A DNA stretch of 64,000 nucleotides from Nostoc linckia FACHB-104 (GCF_014696615.1 NZ_JACJQJ010000007.1:124001-188000), one strand, 5' to 3'; numbered from the stretch's first letter, positions 9,701 through 18,408 are shown. The notes: generated from the sequence alone by a model not told the origin. Numbers and translations are program-made.

Positions 9701-10264
9701 ATTGTGCTATCACTGCGAAACTTCTCGCGCACAGATGAAGGGGAATTGAAAGCAGTCGATATTCATGAAGGCTTAGATAGTACTTTGCTCATCTTAGGAC
9801 ATCGCTTCAAAAATCATAAAGAGCGTCCACCAATTTCAATTGTAAAAGAATATGGTATTTTACCGTTAGTAGAATGCTATCCCGCCCAAATCAATCAAGT
9901 GCTGATGAATCTCTTGAGTAATAGTGTTGATGCTTTAGAAGAAAAATTTAAAGCTATAAATAAGACTTACTTACATTCATCAATAGAGCCTCCAAATACT
10001 CCTTTAAATATTTGGATTAGTACGCAAACCTTAAATAACCACATTGTGATCAAAATAGCTGATAATGGTTTGGGTATTCCCGAAGAAGTGAGAACTCGCA
10101 TTTTTGAACCATTCTTTACTACAAAAGAGGTAGGGAAAGGTACAGGATTAGGGCTATCTATCAGCTATCAAATAGTAGTTGAAAAACATTATGGTCAGAT
10201 TAGATGTATTTCCCAACCCGGACAAGGTACAGAATTTGTGATTGAAATTCCCATTAAACACTGA
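6725..10264 (+). CDS. Multi-GAF sensor histidine kinase (five GAF domains)
   Basis: A soluble 1179-residue kinase. Five tandem GAF domains each begin with a recurring IRESLD/IRQSLD-(I/L)-x-x-IF-x-T motif (starts near 30, 215, 385, 560 and 755), followed by a transmitter. The phosphoacceptor is His920 in VAHEINNPV; the ATPase has NQVLMNLLSNSVDAL, DNGLGIP and GKGTGLGLS. The bilin position of cyanobacteriochrome GAFs is Cys126-Tyr in GAF1, Cys307-His in GAF2, Ser481-His in GAF3 and Cys655-Tyr in GAF4, while GAF5 lacks that segment. GAF2 may thus bind a bilin, but most such kinases are uncharacterised. There is no receiver domain and no adjacent regulator. A TTG at 6656 would add 23 residues; the ATG at 6725 is more likely. 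Confidence 0.87.
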   Translation: MTLNSTSTKNEILLSSTELQEQLEQQKALANVIVRIRESLDLETIFQTTVTAVLQLLNADRVAVFQFNHQIEWEGEFVCEAIAPGWDSVIGTKVHGNCFGEQFATQYQQGHVQAVTDISNAGLNHCYVEIFSQFQVRANLVVPLLQEQEVWGLLCIHQCSEARNWKESEIEFIYQIANHLTVAIQQAKHLHEAQLQATKLAQAAQRDQVIAQIVDKIRSPLDIESIFAMTTLEIRQLLQADRVAIFRFNADWSGKFVAESFAEGWTPLVDIEPAIADTYLQQNQGGRYINNETFTINDIYQAGLSDCHVALLEQFQAKAFATAPILQGDKLWGVIGAYQNSSPRKWQSYEIESLTKISRQIGLALQHHQLFAQAQYQAEQQKTLTSVITRIRESLDLDVIFQTTVTQVRQMLQADRVAVFCFDPQKDSQGEFISEDVAPNWESIIAAKTPENSFGEQFTAYYQQGKVKAIADIFAEGLSESHTAILSKFQVRAKLVVPLLKRGTLWGLLCVHQCSNPRNWQPSEIEFVSQIGENLGVALQHNELLLEARYQTEQQKTLTGVIARIRESLDLEKIFQTSVSEVRQLLKASRVGVFRFDPLSDWAGEFIYEDVALDFTSAIKEKVYDHCFSEQFAFLYAQGRVNTVADIYQEKFKACYIKILERFQVRANMVAPLLKQGELWGLLCIHQCDAPRNWQTSEIEFVSQIAEQLGVALKQDSYLKQFQMQAVQLAEAKEREKAMERQKLLAATIDKIRQSLDIQTIFKTTTQAVLELLEVERIAIYRFNSDWSGKFVADSFKDGWKPMTQTQPMIIENFASTDDDNELPRNETFVPIRQGEKLWGLLVAYQNSHPRYWKDEEINLLAQVGVQLGIALQQGELLEQTKRQTLELTQALQELKQTQSRLIQGEKMAGLGQLIAGVAHEINNPVTFISGNLVHLNEYTDELLRVINLYWQHDSLFPDIQKQINRKELEFIIKDLPKTLDSMKIGTDRIDQIVLSLRNFSRTDEGELKAVDIHEGLDSTLLILGHRFKNHKERPPISIVKEYGILPLVECYPAQINQVLMNLLSNSVDALEEKFKAINKTYLHSSIEPPNTPLNIWISTQTLNNHIVIKIADNGLGIPEEVRTRIFEPFFTTKEVGKGTGLGLSISYQIVVEKHYGQIRCISQPGQGTEFVIEIPIKH

Positions 10265-10346
10265 CCGAATTTTAGATTTTAAATTTTGGATGACTTTTGG
10301 TGAATCTAAAATCCAAAATTGATTGACATCAGGATTAATAGATTGA

Positions 10347-10410
10347 GAGCTTTGGTATCTTTAGGTGGCAATACAATTTATTGTAACCAGCAAAGATACC
10401 AAAAAAGCTC
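10347..10410. terminator. Hairpin between converging genes, likely bidirectional terminator
   Basis: GAGCTTTGGTATCTTT pairs with AAAGATACC plus AAAAAAGCTC. Inside the loop TACAAT-TT-ATTGTA forms a second stem. It lies between the 3' ends of the kinase and the KimA-like transporter, with A- and T-rich edges. Confidence 0.55.
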
Positions 10411-10417
10411 TATGTAC

Positions 10418-12256
10418 TTATAAGTAATACCTGACAGTGGTGACAACGCGACTTTTTTTAGCTCTTAAAGCTGTTTTTAAGAACAAGGTTGTTTGGTTAT
10501 GTAAAATGCTATCCCACCAGTTGCGAGTTACAAAAGCGGGAATAATGATTGTTGTAAAAACATCGGGATGGAGTTCTTCAAACTGAGACACAAAATCGAC
10601 AATGGGAGTAATCACAGAACGGTAGGGAGAGTCGATAATTTCTAAAGGAATATCGGACTCTAATTGTCGCCATTTGTCTTGCAGTTTCTCTCGGTCTGTA
10701 GAACCGTTAATATCTACATGCACTGCAACAATTTCATCAGCAATGGTGCGTGCATAATCCAAAGCTTCTACGGTTCCTCGATTTAGATGTCCTACTACTA
10801 CTACAGCTGGGTGAGTAACTACTGCTGGTTGTGGGCGAGGAATATAACTGCGAGGTGGTAATCCTTGAATACTCAGGCGTTCGGCTACGTATTTATAATG
10901 ACGGTGAATGCTGGAAAATAGCGCCACCACTACAGGAATAGCCACTACAACTAACCAAGCTCCTAACATGAACTTTGTGGAGACAATGACTATCAGCACC
11001 ACTAATGTTGCGATCGCACCCAAGCCGTTCATGAAAGCGCTAGCACGCCAATTCGGTTCCCGCGATTGGAACCAATGACGTACCATCCCAGCTTGCGACA
11101 GCGTAAAGGAAGTAAATACACCCACTGCATACAGGGGAATAACGGCGTTAACTTGTCCTTTGAAGATAATTACTAAAATTCCTGCACACAAGCTGAGGAG
11201 AATAATCCCGTTAGAGTAGACTAAGCGATCGCCCAACAAAGCTAATTGTCGGGGTAAGAAGCCATCTCGTGCCAAAAAGTAACAAAGTCTAGGGAAATCT
11301 GCATAACTGGTATTTGCGGCTAATAGTAACACTAGCAAGGTCACAATTTGCACAAAATAATAAAATGCGCCATTTCCTAAAATTTCTCTACCTAAAAGAG
11401 AAACCACAGTTTGTCCTTCTTCAGGTACAACATGGTACACATTTGATAAATATGTGATACCAATAAACATGAAACCGAGAATACCACCCAAATAAAGCAA
11501 GGTAATGCGGGCGTTTTTCCACTCTGGTTCCTTAAATGCTAAAACCCCATCAGAAATTGCTTCTACTCCTGTGAGTGCTGTACACCCCGCCGAAAATGCT
11601 CGCAAAATAAAGAACAAGCTCAGTCCTTCTTGTACAGGGATGGGGGGATATTCTGCGATCGCTTGTCCAGTAGCTTGCTTGAACAAGCCAATCGCAATCA
11701 GCACAAAAATACTCGCAATAAACCCATAGGTAGGAATCATAAATATTCTGCCTGATTCCTTCACACCTCGGAGATTTGCCAGCATCAACAAGAAAATGAA
11801 AATTAAGCACAAACTGACAGTGAAAGGTCTAAGCGCTGGAATAGCTGATGTGAGCGCAGCTGTACCCGCAGATATACTGACGGTGACTGTCAATATATAG
11901 TCAATCATCAGTGAACCCCCTGCTACTAGACCGGGATAAAGACCCAAGTTTTCTCTAGCAACAATATAGGAACCACCGCCTTGAGGGTAAGCGCGAATAG
12001 TTTGCCGATAGGATAGTACAACTATGCACAGCAGGAGAATAATTGCGATCGCAATCGGTAGCGACAAACCAAGTGCGCCGCTTCCAGCTGCGACCAAAAC
12101 TAACAAAATTTCTTCTGTTGCATAAGCCACAGAGGAGAGCGCATCCGAAGAAAGAACCGCCAAAGCAGCCGCATTACTCAATCGCTCTTCACTATGAGCG
12201 CTGGTTGGTAATGATTTACCGAGTAGAAATTGTTTTATCTGTGGGTAGAGGGACAT
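10418..12256 (-). CDS. APC-superfamily transporter, KimA (YdaO)-like potassium importer
   Basis: A 612-residue membrane protein. The N-terminal segment LSNAAALAVLSSDALSSVAYATEEIL matches the hallmark start of the KimA/YdaO family of high-affinity K+/H+ symporters. About twelve hydrophobic helices follow up to residue about 450, then a soluble C-terminal domain of about 160 residues, which in KimA binds cyclic di-AMP. Length agrees with KimA (about 607). The substrate is inferred from the family; amino-acid transport is the alternative. An upstream in-frame start at 12382 is possible, but the ATG at 12256 starts MSLYPQIKQF and has AGGTGG seven bases before it. It is monocistronic and converges on the multi-GAF kinase. 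Confidence 0.78.
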   Translation of the reverse strand: MSLYPQIKQFLLGKSLPTSAHSEERLSNAAALAVLSSDALSSVAYATEEILLVLVAAGSGALGLSLPIAIAIILLLCIVVLSYRQTIRAYPQGGGSYIVARENLGLYPGLVAGGSLMIDYILTVTVSISAGTAALTSAIPALRPFTVSLCLIFIFLLMLANLRGVKESGRIFMIPTYGFIASIFVLIAIGLFKQATGQAIAEYPPIPVQEGLSLFFILRAFSAGCTALTGVEAISDGVLAFKEPEWKNARITLLYLGGILGFMFIGITYLSNVYHVVPEEGQTVVSLLGREILGNGAFYYFVQIVTLLVLLLAANTSYADFPRLCYFLARDGFLPRQLALLGDRLVYSNGIILLSLCAGILVIIFKGQVNAVIPLYAVGVFTSFTLSQAGMVRHWFQSREPNWRASAFMNGLGAIATLVVLIVIVSTKFMLGAWLVVVAIPVVVALFSSIHRHYKYVAERLSIQGLPPRSYIPRPQPAVVTHPAVVVVGHLNRGTVEALDYARTIADEIVAVHVDINGSTDREKLQDKWRQLESDIPLEIIDSPYRSVITPIVDFVSQFEELHPDVFTTIIIPAFVTRNWWDSILHNQTTLFLKTALRAKKSRVVTTVRYYL

Positions 12257-12610
12257 ACTGAGTCCACCTGAAAAAGGTTTGTACTCCTGCTTAATTGAAC
12301 TTAGTAGTCTAACTTGATGTAGAAGTAGGATCAAGAGAAAGCAGGAAGAATCAAAGGAATGGAATTTCCCTTTCTCCTTCACCTTTAGCTTATCCCCACT
12401 GTTTACAAAAGTATCTTTTGCAAGAGGACTAATAAAAACTGAGCTAGGAATATAGCAATTTTGGCAGATTGCTCAGGTATTAGGCTATAGGGGACTGGGG
12501 ATTAGGAATTGGGTAATGGGTATTTGGTAATGGGGAATAAATAAGTGGCTAAACAGAATTATTTACACACATTATTCTTGATTCCCTGTTCCATTGATTC
12601 ACAAATGCAT
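12257..12610. other. Leader of the transporter gene plus repeat stretch
   Basis: About 350 bases. The right part (12486-12545) is a STRR-like run of GGGGATTAGG, GGGTAATGGG and GGTAATGGGG words. The part next to the transporter gene is its leader. I looked for a ydaO (cyclic di-AMP) riboswitch there and did not find its signature. Confidence 0.45.
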
Positions 12611-13498
12611 TTAATGTTGCACGACTAGATGATCGAGTTCATCTAAAATCTGACTATCTATATCAATATCAAATTTACGCCCAAAATGAGCAGATGATGC
12701 CATAATATCAGGCAAATCAGCCATAGATAGTGTTTTAGGATGAAAATCTCCTTCTAACCAATGTGTGTAGCGTAAGTTATCATTTTGCAACTTGAGGTGA
12801 GGTGCATTGGCAAGTATGGTTTGAAAATACGATTCATCTGCACACATAAGGCGGCGATAGTGTTGAGCTAAAGCAGTTTTATTACTATGAAAATCGATAA
12901 TGTATTCTACTGCTCGACTATTGACGCAAAACCATTGACTTCCCGCAAAGCAGCGCAGTGTCTTAGAAAAAGGTAGGAAAGGTGTTGTAAATAACGGATG
13001 TCGTAGGCGTTTTTTTAGAGTAATTGGGCGTATTTTTTTATCCAAGAAGGGAAGCGAAAGCACCGTTGTACAGTATCTATCAAAGCAATTTTTCTGCCAA
13101 TCACGTTGATAAGCTTTGTACTTAATTTCTTCATGGTGAATATAAGCATCATAAGGGCTGGATGTTAATTCTGCTAATATTTGAGTTGCAGTTTTTATCG
13201 GATAGTCCGATCCACTGAGTAATACAGTCCAATCTGGCACATCTGCATTTTTAGAGATTAATTGCAAACCCAATAATGTAGCTTCTACTAAAGAAAAATC
13301 AGCCCATCTAGTGCGTATGTGTGGCTTTACAAAAGTAACATTGCTAGGAAGCGTATCTACAGACAAATCACATTTGGAAAAGTCATGATGGCACACAATG
13401 GGAGGAGCGTTAAACATACTGTTTAACTTCGCTATTAGTCGATAAATCTGCTGAGGTTTCGTGTGAGTCAGTAAAACAAAGCCTATTGAGTTACTCAT
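12611..13498 (-). CDS. GT14-family glycosyltransferase (beta-1,6-N-acetylglucosaminyltransferase-like)
   Basis: A 295-residue protein that reads as a Core-2/I-branching family enzyme. FVLLTHTKPQQIYRLI opens the nucleotide-sugar fold; LLSGSDYPIK, GSQWFCVNSRAVEYI and CADESYFQTIL are the family motifs, with Glu in DES as the likely catalytic base. It lacks a transmembrane anchor, so it should be cytoplasmic or peripheral, as is usual for bacterial members. Bacterial GT14 proteins are thought to decorate exopolysaccharide or cell-surface glycans, but neither donor nor acceptor is visible here. It is an isolated gene, divergent from a small membrane-protein gene. Confidence 0.82.
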   Translation of the reverse strand: MSNSIGFVLLTHTKPQQIYRLIAKLNSMFNAPPIVCHHDFSKCDLSVDTLPSNVTFVKPHIRTRWADFSLVEATLLGLQLISKNADVPDWTVLLSGSDYPIKTATQILAELTSSPYDAYIHHEEIKYKAYQRDWQKNCFDRYCTTVLSLPFLDKKIRPITLKKRLRHPLFTTPFLPFSKTLRCFAGSQWFCVNSRAVEYIIDFHSNKTALAQHYRRLMCADESYFQTILANAPHLKLQNDNLRYTHWLEGDFHPKTLSMADLPDIMASSAHFGRKFDIDIDSQILDELDHLVVQH

Positions 13499-13857
13499 AT
13501 TTATAGATTTCTGCAGATGCAGTTAATATATCAAAAAGCGTAGAGATTCAATTTATACTATATTCTTCGTACTAAACACTTGCCTATAGCTAAGGCTGAT
13601 TAGGCAGAATCTATTACTGGATGAGGATTATGTAGCTAAATATCTCATTCAGCCTATATATGCTTTTGTAAAAATATTACTGAGTAACAAACCGAAAGGT
13701 AGAATGTCAGGGAATGTATATGTATCTTTTGGCAGTTTAGTCAATATGCTGAAATATTTATTAATATAGAATATAGATTTCAGCGTGAAGAGTGAAAACA
13801 GCTCTGAACGTGATTTTGTATCAATGGCTAAATTCTTCACCAATGGAGTAGAAGACA
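13499..13857. other. Divergent promoter gap, nothing else seen
   Basis: About 360 AT-rich bases between the glycosyltransferase and the small membrane-protein gene. A 75-codon frame on the minus strand spans it but has no ribosome binding site or family feature and is rejected. Confidence 0.4.
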
Positions 13858-14076
13858 ATGAACGACCAGAAACCATCCGACTCTAAAGATGTTCTGGGAT
13901 ATCTCAAGAATGGAATTTGGCTGTTTGGCCTTTCATCTTGGGTATTTGGGATTACAGATCGCAGCATTGCTTCATTTGCAGATGGTTATCTATCTGCATT
14001 GGATTTAACGCAACTATTTACAGCTGCTACGTTCTTTGTAGCCTGGATATTTTTAAAGCCAGTACCTAGAGGTTAA
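13858..14076 (+). CDS. Small membrane protein, unknown function
   Basis: A 72-residue protein starting MNDQKPSDSKDVLGY. It has two hydrophobic segments (about 20-36 and 52-68) joined by an acidic loop, so it is predicted to be a small integral membrane protein with both ends on the same side. GGAG lies about 8 bases before the ATG. I do not recognise the family. It is followed by a 30-base perfect palindrome at 14257-14286 that could end its transcript. It is small and unsupported by homology, but start signals and composition look real. Confidence 0.55.
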   Translation: MNDQKPSDSKDVLGYLKNGIWLFGLSSWVFGITDRSIASFADGYLSALDLTQLFTAATFFVAWIFLKPVPRG

Positions 14077-14394
14077 ATCATTGTTTACTGCACTAGTAGT
14101 CAGCGTTTTAGTGCTGGGAGTTTTAGAAGTATGTAGAACTTGAAAAGGTTGATTATGTGAGAGAGAACACTTTTCATTCCCATAGAGCGATCGCCAAAAA
14201 TGACAGCTTGCTATTTTACGCAAAGTTACATTTAGTTATTTATATTCACAACAGTCAAGGTAATTCTGCAATTGCAGAATTACCTTAATTTTTAGTGATA
14301 AATTTGATTTTTTCTGTAAATATTTTGATGAAGTAGCAGAAACTTTTGTTAGGATACATCGGTCTGGTGATTCACAGTATCCAAATATCCCTCC
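14077..14394. other. Intergenic gap with terminator-like palindrome
   Basis: About 320 bases. The notable item is the perfect palindrome at 14257-14286, listed separately. The remaining bases should hold the promoter of the next membrane-protein gene. Confidence 0.4.
14257..14286. terminator. Perfect 30-base palindrome, probable terminator
   Basis: AAGGTAATTCTGCAA is followed directly by its exact reverse complement, then AATTTTTAG. The 15-base arms and trailing T-rich run fit a rho-independent terminator for the small membrane-protein gene. The zero loop also allows cruciform extrusion in DNA. Confidence 0.6.
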
Positions 14395-15789
14395 ATGAAT
14401 CCTGCTGCTCAAGGTATTCCCGGATTACCTGATTTAACACATCCTCATGAGTTGGTGCAATTTGGCACCCAAGCACTTAAAGGTTCACTGTTATTTGTAT
14501 TTTTAGTTATAGCTTTAGGAATTGCGATCGCACTAGTTAGTGTTTCTCTGCGGCGAAGTTCTCTAGAACAATCAGTTTTCTTTGGCGAATGGTCAATTCG
14601 CTACTCTCAACTGTTAAAAGGTCTACAGCATTTAGCTTTAATTTTAGTTTTAGTAGTTGTCGGGTTTTTTCTATGTACAACCTTAAGCAATCGCTACCAT
14701 TATTGGGAACAAGCGAGAGTCGCTCAAGTAGCTGAAAGCGTAGCTGGTGATAAGCTAGAACAAACTGCGCCTCAAGTACGCTACGTTGCTGAAGAACCAT
14801 ACACCTACACAACTCAAGTTAAAGACAAAGTAGTTAAAGTAAATGATACGCAAAAAGTAAATCGTTATTTAGCACTAGCTGGATCGCAAATTCAGGTAAA
14901 GCTCAAGCAAAGCGTAGATGTAAAGGGTCGCAGCGCTATTTATGTGGTAGATTACACTGCTGTATACAAAGTTATCAACAAACTTTCAAACATTAATAGC
15001 TTCTTCTTTGAAGCACCGCCACCTGATGGTTATTCCCTCCTAGATGGTTACAAAGTAGAACGCGATAATAGCCAATTACAACAAACTAATCCTGGCGATT
15101 ATGGCTTTCCTTTCCGTTTAGAACCAGGCGCAGAAACTACCTTTAAAGTTAGCTATAAAGCTCAAGGTGGGCCGCGTTGGGTTTATAACGCTACCGGACA
15201 GTTACTTTCTAAATTCCGCCTCACCACCATTGCTAACTTTAGCCCAGTTGAGTTTGCTAGTGGTGTGATACCAAGCAATACAAAAGTTGAAGGAGATAGC
15301 ACCCAATTTACTTGGGCATTTGATGAAAATGTTTCCGTCAAAAATCCTTTTGGCGTGTTTACTAACACTGCACCTGTTCGCAATACTGGCATTATTCCCA
15401 GGCTATTATTGTTAGCGCCTGCCATATTTTTATGGTGGATCTTATTACTATATTTATCGCTACCAATGCATCTCAAAAATGTGGCGATCGCAGGCGGAAT
15501 TTTCTTCGCTTGTCTATTGACTTTAACCTATTTAGGTAGGTTAATTAATCCCCCATTAGTATGGACAATGATTTCCCTTATCTTCTTAAGTTTAATGTGG
15601 GGATTAGGGTCAAATCGTCGTGCTGCTTTAGCCGCTATTATTTGCACAATTGCAGGTGCAGTCATACCTATATTTGGATTGTTAGTACCATTCAGCGGAC
15701 TTACCCTCAGCCTAGCTGCTTTACTTTCCGCAGTTTGGCTAGCAGTACAGCACTGGTATGGCTGGCAAGCTTTGCCACAAGAACGATAA
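14395..15789 (+). CDS. Multi-pass membrane protein, unknown function
   Basis: A 464-residue protein with two N-terminal membrane helices (about 31-51 and 80-102), a large extracytoplasmic domain of about 230 residues rich in beta-type sequence and Lys/Val (TYTTQVKDKVVKVNDTQK, AGSQIQVKLKQSVDVKGRS), and five to six C-terminal helices from about 335 onward. The layout (soluble domain between two membrane bundles) suggests a sensor or assembly factor rather than a transporter, but no known motif was recognised. It probably sits in the plasma membrane. The start ATGAATCCTGCTGCT is the first good one; the Shine-Dalgarno is weak. It stands alone. Confidence 0.65.
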   Translation: MNPAAQGIPGLPDLTHPHELVQFGTQALKGSLLFVFLVIALGIAIALVSVSLRRSSLEQSVFFGEWSIRYSQLLKGLQHLALILVLVVVGFFLCTTLSNRYHYWEQARVAQVAESVAGDKLEQTAPQVRYVAEEPYTYTTQVKDKVVKVNDTQKVNRYLALAGSQIQVKLKQSVDVKGRSAIYVVDYTAVYKVINKLSNINSFFFEAPPPDGYSLLDGYKVERDNSQLQQTNPGDYGFPFRLEPGAETTFKVSYKAQGGPRWVYNATGQLLSKFRLTTIANFSPVEFASGVIPSNTKVEGDSTQFTWAFDENVSVKNPFGVFTNTAPVRNTGIIPRLLLLAPAIFLWWILLLYLSLPMHLKNVAIAGGIFFACLLTLTYLGRLINPPLVWTMISLIFLSLMWGLGSNRRAALAAIICTIAGAVIPIFGLLVPFSGLTLSLAALLSAVWLAVQHWYGWQALPQER

Positions 15790-16145
15790 AAATGCATATA
15801 AAACTGCTTTAGGAATACAAAAATATTGCATAATCAGCGTAATTTGTAGGTTGCATTAAGCCGCAGGCTAACGTACCATCAAACGCCTGAATTTATTGCT
15901 ATTTTTATCTTCCAAAACCCCATACCACTTCCAATAATCTCATGAGGGCACAACATTGTTGTGCCCCTACCTACCTGTCACATTATTTATTCAGCGATCA
16001 ACCCTCTAACTTAAAAAACATAAGACAGAAGTATTATGTAACCAAAAATTAATTATTTTGTAGTTATTACATCATTTGCCTCTGTCTTTATCTCACTATC
16101 GCTTAAAATCAACTGAATCTCAGCTTCTAAATATTAAAAAATAAT
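15790..16145. other. Intergenic gap with a palindromic repeat
   Basis: About 356 bases between two codirectional membrane-protein genes. It contains the GGGCACAACA palindrome (15946-15966) and a GCATTAAGCCGCAGGCTAACG word shared with the MITE-like element at 39894. No coding frame was accepted. Confidence 0.45.
15946..15966. repeat. Palindromic repeat, GGGCA-arm family, copy 1
   Basis: GGGCACAACA, a single T, then TGTTGTGCCC: perfect 10-base arms, followed by CCTACC and a nearby TGTCACATT. It belongs with the elements at 28113 and 40266. Confidence 0.7.
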
Positions 16146-17381
16146 ATGTTAGCAAGAATCCGCCGTCTACTGAATCAATTTTTTAATAAATCCAGAACAA
16201 TCAACAACGAACCACTCAATAAAGTCAGTTTAATAGTAATTATTTTGATTGATATTTTTATATTAATCAATGTATTTACAGGACTGGATGATATTAGTAG
16301 GTGGCATCTTAGTCCAACTCAGGCATATCCCTGTTCTTCAGAATGGCAAAATTACCGGACACAAACTAGTAAAGATAAGGATTATGAAATTCTCAGACTA
16401 GCATTACCATATAACATTAATCAACCTAATTTTCAGCAAACCTATCAACAAGCTGAAACTGGACATTTGGGTAAAGTTTCTACAACTTGCTTGCAGTATG
16501 CTAATGCCAAAGATAAAGTAAAAAATGCAGAAAATCAGCAAACTATCAAAACCATTGACGAGAAACAAGCTAACATCGGTAGGCTAGAACAGCGCAATCG
16601 GACAATTCGTAGTCAATATGATTCAACACTTTTAGAAAAAATTGCTGGACAGCCACGTGAGCAATCAATTAATCAAGTTGGTGCAGAAAAAGCGAAACAA
16701 ACTTTAGAGCAGAATAACCGCCAAATTTCTACTCTAAAAAATGAAATCTCTACTTTAAAAGATGGGCTATTATCCAAACCAGAAAGCACTAATTTGCTAA
16801 CTTTTCTGAAAGATGAAAATAAATTTAGTGAGGTAGAAAAAGGCTACAAGCAAGCATCATTTTGGTATCCCAGTATCCAGCTTGGTTTTCAATCCCTATT
16901 TCTCATACCCCTGATTCTGATTGCTTTCTCAGTTCACAACTTTGCTCAAAATCGCAGATATGGACTAGTTGCACTTATTAGCTGGCATTTACTAGTCATC
17001 TTTTTTATCCCACTAATCCTGAAAATATTTGAATTTCTGCAAGTCGGCGTACTCTTCCAATTCCTCTTCGATATTATTAGCGCTATTTTTGGCGGTTTAC
17101 TGTTCCTCATCAGTTACGTTTATATCTTGCTGATTCCCCTGATTGGTTTTGGAGTTATCAAGTTCTTTCAACAAGTTGTTTTCAATGCCAAATTACAAGC
17201 AGCTAATAGAGTCCAAAAATCACGCTGCGTTAAGTGCGCTAAAAAAATTCGCCATCAAGATAGCCACTGTCCGCATTGTGGTTATTATCAATATATTGAA
17301 TGTCAAAACTGCCACAATTTAACTTACAAGCATTTACCCTATTGTAAACATTGTGGATATTTTCAAGATTCTACTAATTAA
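16146..17381 (+). CDS. Membrane protein with coiled-coil domain and C-terminal double zinc ribbon
   Basis: A 411-residue protein. One N-terminal helix (about 28-45) is followed by an extracytoplasmic region with a coiled coil (about 115-205, NAENQQTIKTIDEKQ and similar), three to four hydrophobic helices (about 245-350), and a cytoplasmic tail with two zinc ribbons: CVKCAKK...CPHCGYY and CQNC...CKHCGYF, eight Cys in total in four CxxC pairs. Double zinc ribbons usually mediate protein or nucleic-acid contacts. No family with a known role was recognised. It is followed by a terminator-like hairpin at 17505. Unknown function. Confidence 0.7.
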   Translation: MLARIRRLLNQFFNKSRTINNEPLNKVSLIVIILIDIFILINVFTGLDDISRWHLSPTQAYPCSSEWQNYRTQTSKDKDYEILRLALPYNINQPNFQQTYQQAETGHLGKVSTTCLQYANAKDKVKNAENQQTIKTIDEKQANIGRLEQRNRTIRSQYDSTLLEKIAGQPREQSINQVGAEKAKQTLEQNNRQISTLKNEISTLKDGLLSKPESTNLLTFLKDENKFSEVEKGYKQASFWYPSIQLGFQSLFLIPLILIAFSVHNFAQNRRYGLVALISWHLLVIFFIPLILKIFEFLQVGVLFQFLFDIISAIFGGLLFLISYVYILLIPLIGFGVIKFFQQVVFNAKLQAANRVQKSRCVKCAKKIRHQDSHCPHCGYYQYIECQNCHNLTYKHLPYCKHCGYFQDSTN

Positions 17382-17504
17382 GTCATATTGCCCCAGCCAT
17401 ATCAGCCTTGAGGATATTGAAATACAGCCTCCAGAAAGATGAATTAGATTAAATTTCAGCATACAGTGGTTTGGGATGTCTGTTTAAGCACCAGGATATA
17501 AAGA

Positions 17505-17529
17505 GGCTTAGCACAATGCTGAGCCTTTT
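17505..17529 (+). terminator. Rho-independent terminator-like hairpin
   Basis: GGCTTAGCA, loop CAA, TGCTGAGCC, then TTTTC. The arms pair with one T-G. It lies 120 bases after the zinc-ribbon gene and just before the 3' end of the converging SDR gene. Confidence 0.55.
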
Positions 17530-17574
17530 CCTTATGGCAGATGCCTAGGTAAGCCTGTTGCAGACATCGCAAGA

Positions 17575-18408
17575 TTAAAACTGACTTGATGCATCAGTGG
17601 TTAGCTGAGAGAAAAGCTTTTCCCAGTCAATCACAGGAGGCCTTTGTCCCTGATTTGCCAACTCAAACACCTTTCCTTCAGTCGTTGGGTAAAAAATGCT
17701 TTCGACACAAGCTTTAGCCACATCAATTCGGCTAGCATCACCCACAAGTTTATCGCCTTGGCCTAAAATTACACCCAATTTACCCTGTGTTTTGGCTTGC
17801 AAAAGAGTATTGAGGTCGTAAGAAGTATAAGGGCCATCAATTAAGCGTCCAGGACGAATGATAGTGTAAGGTAACCCGGAGTTAATAATGGCTTCTTCTC
17901 CTTTTTGTTTAGCATCTAGTATGCCAAAGGCATTGAGGACATTAAAAGGAAACTGATTTTTACGCAAAATGCCGCAAGAAGAGGTAAAAACAAATCGCTG
18001 GAGGTTGTGTGGTGCGGCTGCGACTAAATTGCTCACACCAATTGCATCAACTTTTAGCGGACTATTCTTTGCCCTAGCTTCTAGATGTTTGCGGTCAGTA
18101 AGCAGCTGCGCCCATTCCAATAAACTAGGGTTGGGGTCAATATTCCATCTACCAGAAGGAAAGGCAGTAGTACCGCTACTACAGATGATATGGGTAACAT
18201 TCTGCACCGCATCTGGTAGCGTCACTGCGTCGCGGATATCGCCCACAGCAATTTCTACTTGGTTATTAAACATCTTTTGGGCTTTTTCTGCATTGCGTGT
18301 CAGAACACGAACTGATAAGCCTTTCTCTAATAGTTCACCTACTACTAGTTGCCCTACTCCACCTGTAGCACCAGCAACCAGCACTAAATTTTTAACAGCA
18401 GAAGTCAT
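17575..18408 (-). CDS. Atypical SDR-family NAD(P)-binding oxidoreductase (NmrA/Ycf39-like)
   Basis: A 277-residue protein starting with a Rossmann fold: GATGGVG at 13-19 binds the dinucleotide, and RVLTRN near 33-38 favours NADP. VGDIRD follows at the position usual for atypical SDRs. The classical YxxxK catalytic pair is not evident, as in the NmrA, Ycf39 and Tic62-type members, which bind cofactor and act in pigment or photosystem assembly or redox sensing. The role here is not decidable from sequence. It is monocistronic and lies next to the zinc cluster, transcribed away from it; no Zur-type operator faces it. Confidence 0.8.
   Translation of the reverse strand: MTSAVKNLVLVAGATGGVGQLVVGELLEKGLSVRVLTRNAEKAQKMFNNQVEIAVGDIRDAVTLPDAVQNVTHIICSSGTTAFPSGRWNIDPNPSLLEWAQLLTDRKHLEARAKNSPLKVDAIGVSNLVAAAPHNLQRFVFTSSCGILRKNQFPFNVLNAFGILDAKQKGEEAIINSGLPYTIIRPGRLIDGPYTSYDLNTLLQAKTQGKLGVILGQGDKLVGDASRIDVAKACVESIFYPTTEGKVFELANQGQRPPVIDWEKLFSQLTTDASSQF

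Noticed and set aside
12257-12610. ydaO (cyclic di-AMP) riboswitch before the KimA-like gene
   Set aside because: The characteristic conserved words were not found in the leader on the minus strand.
13649-13876. 75-codon minus-strand frame before the small membrane-protein gene
   Set aside because: No ribosome site, no family feature, and it overlaps the likely promoter and start of the accepted gene.
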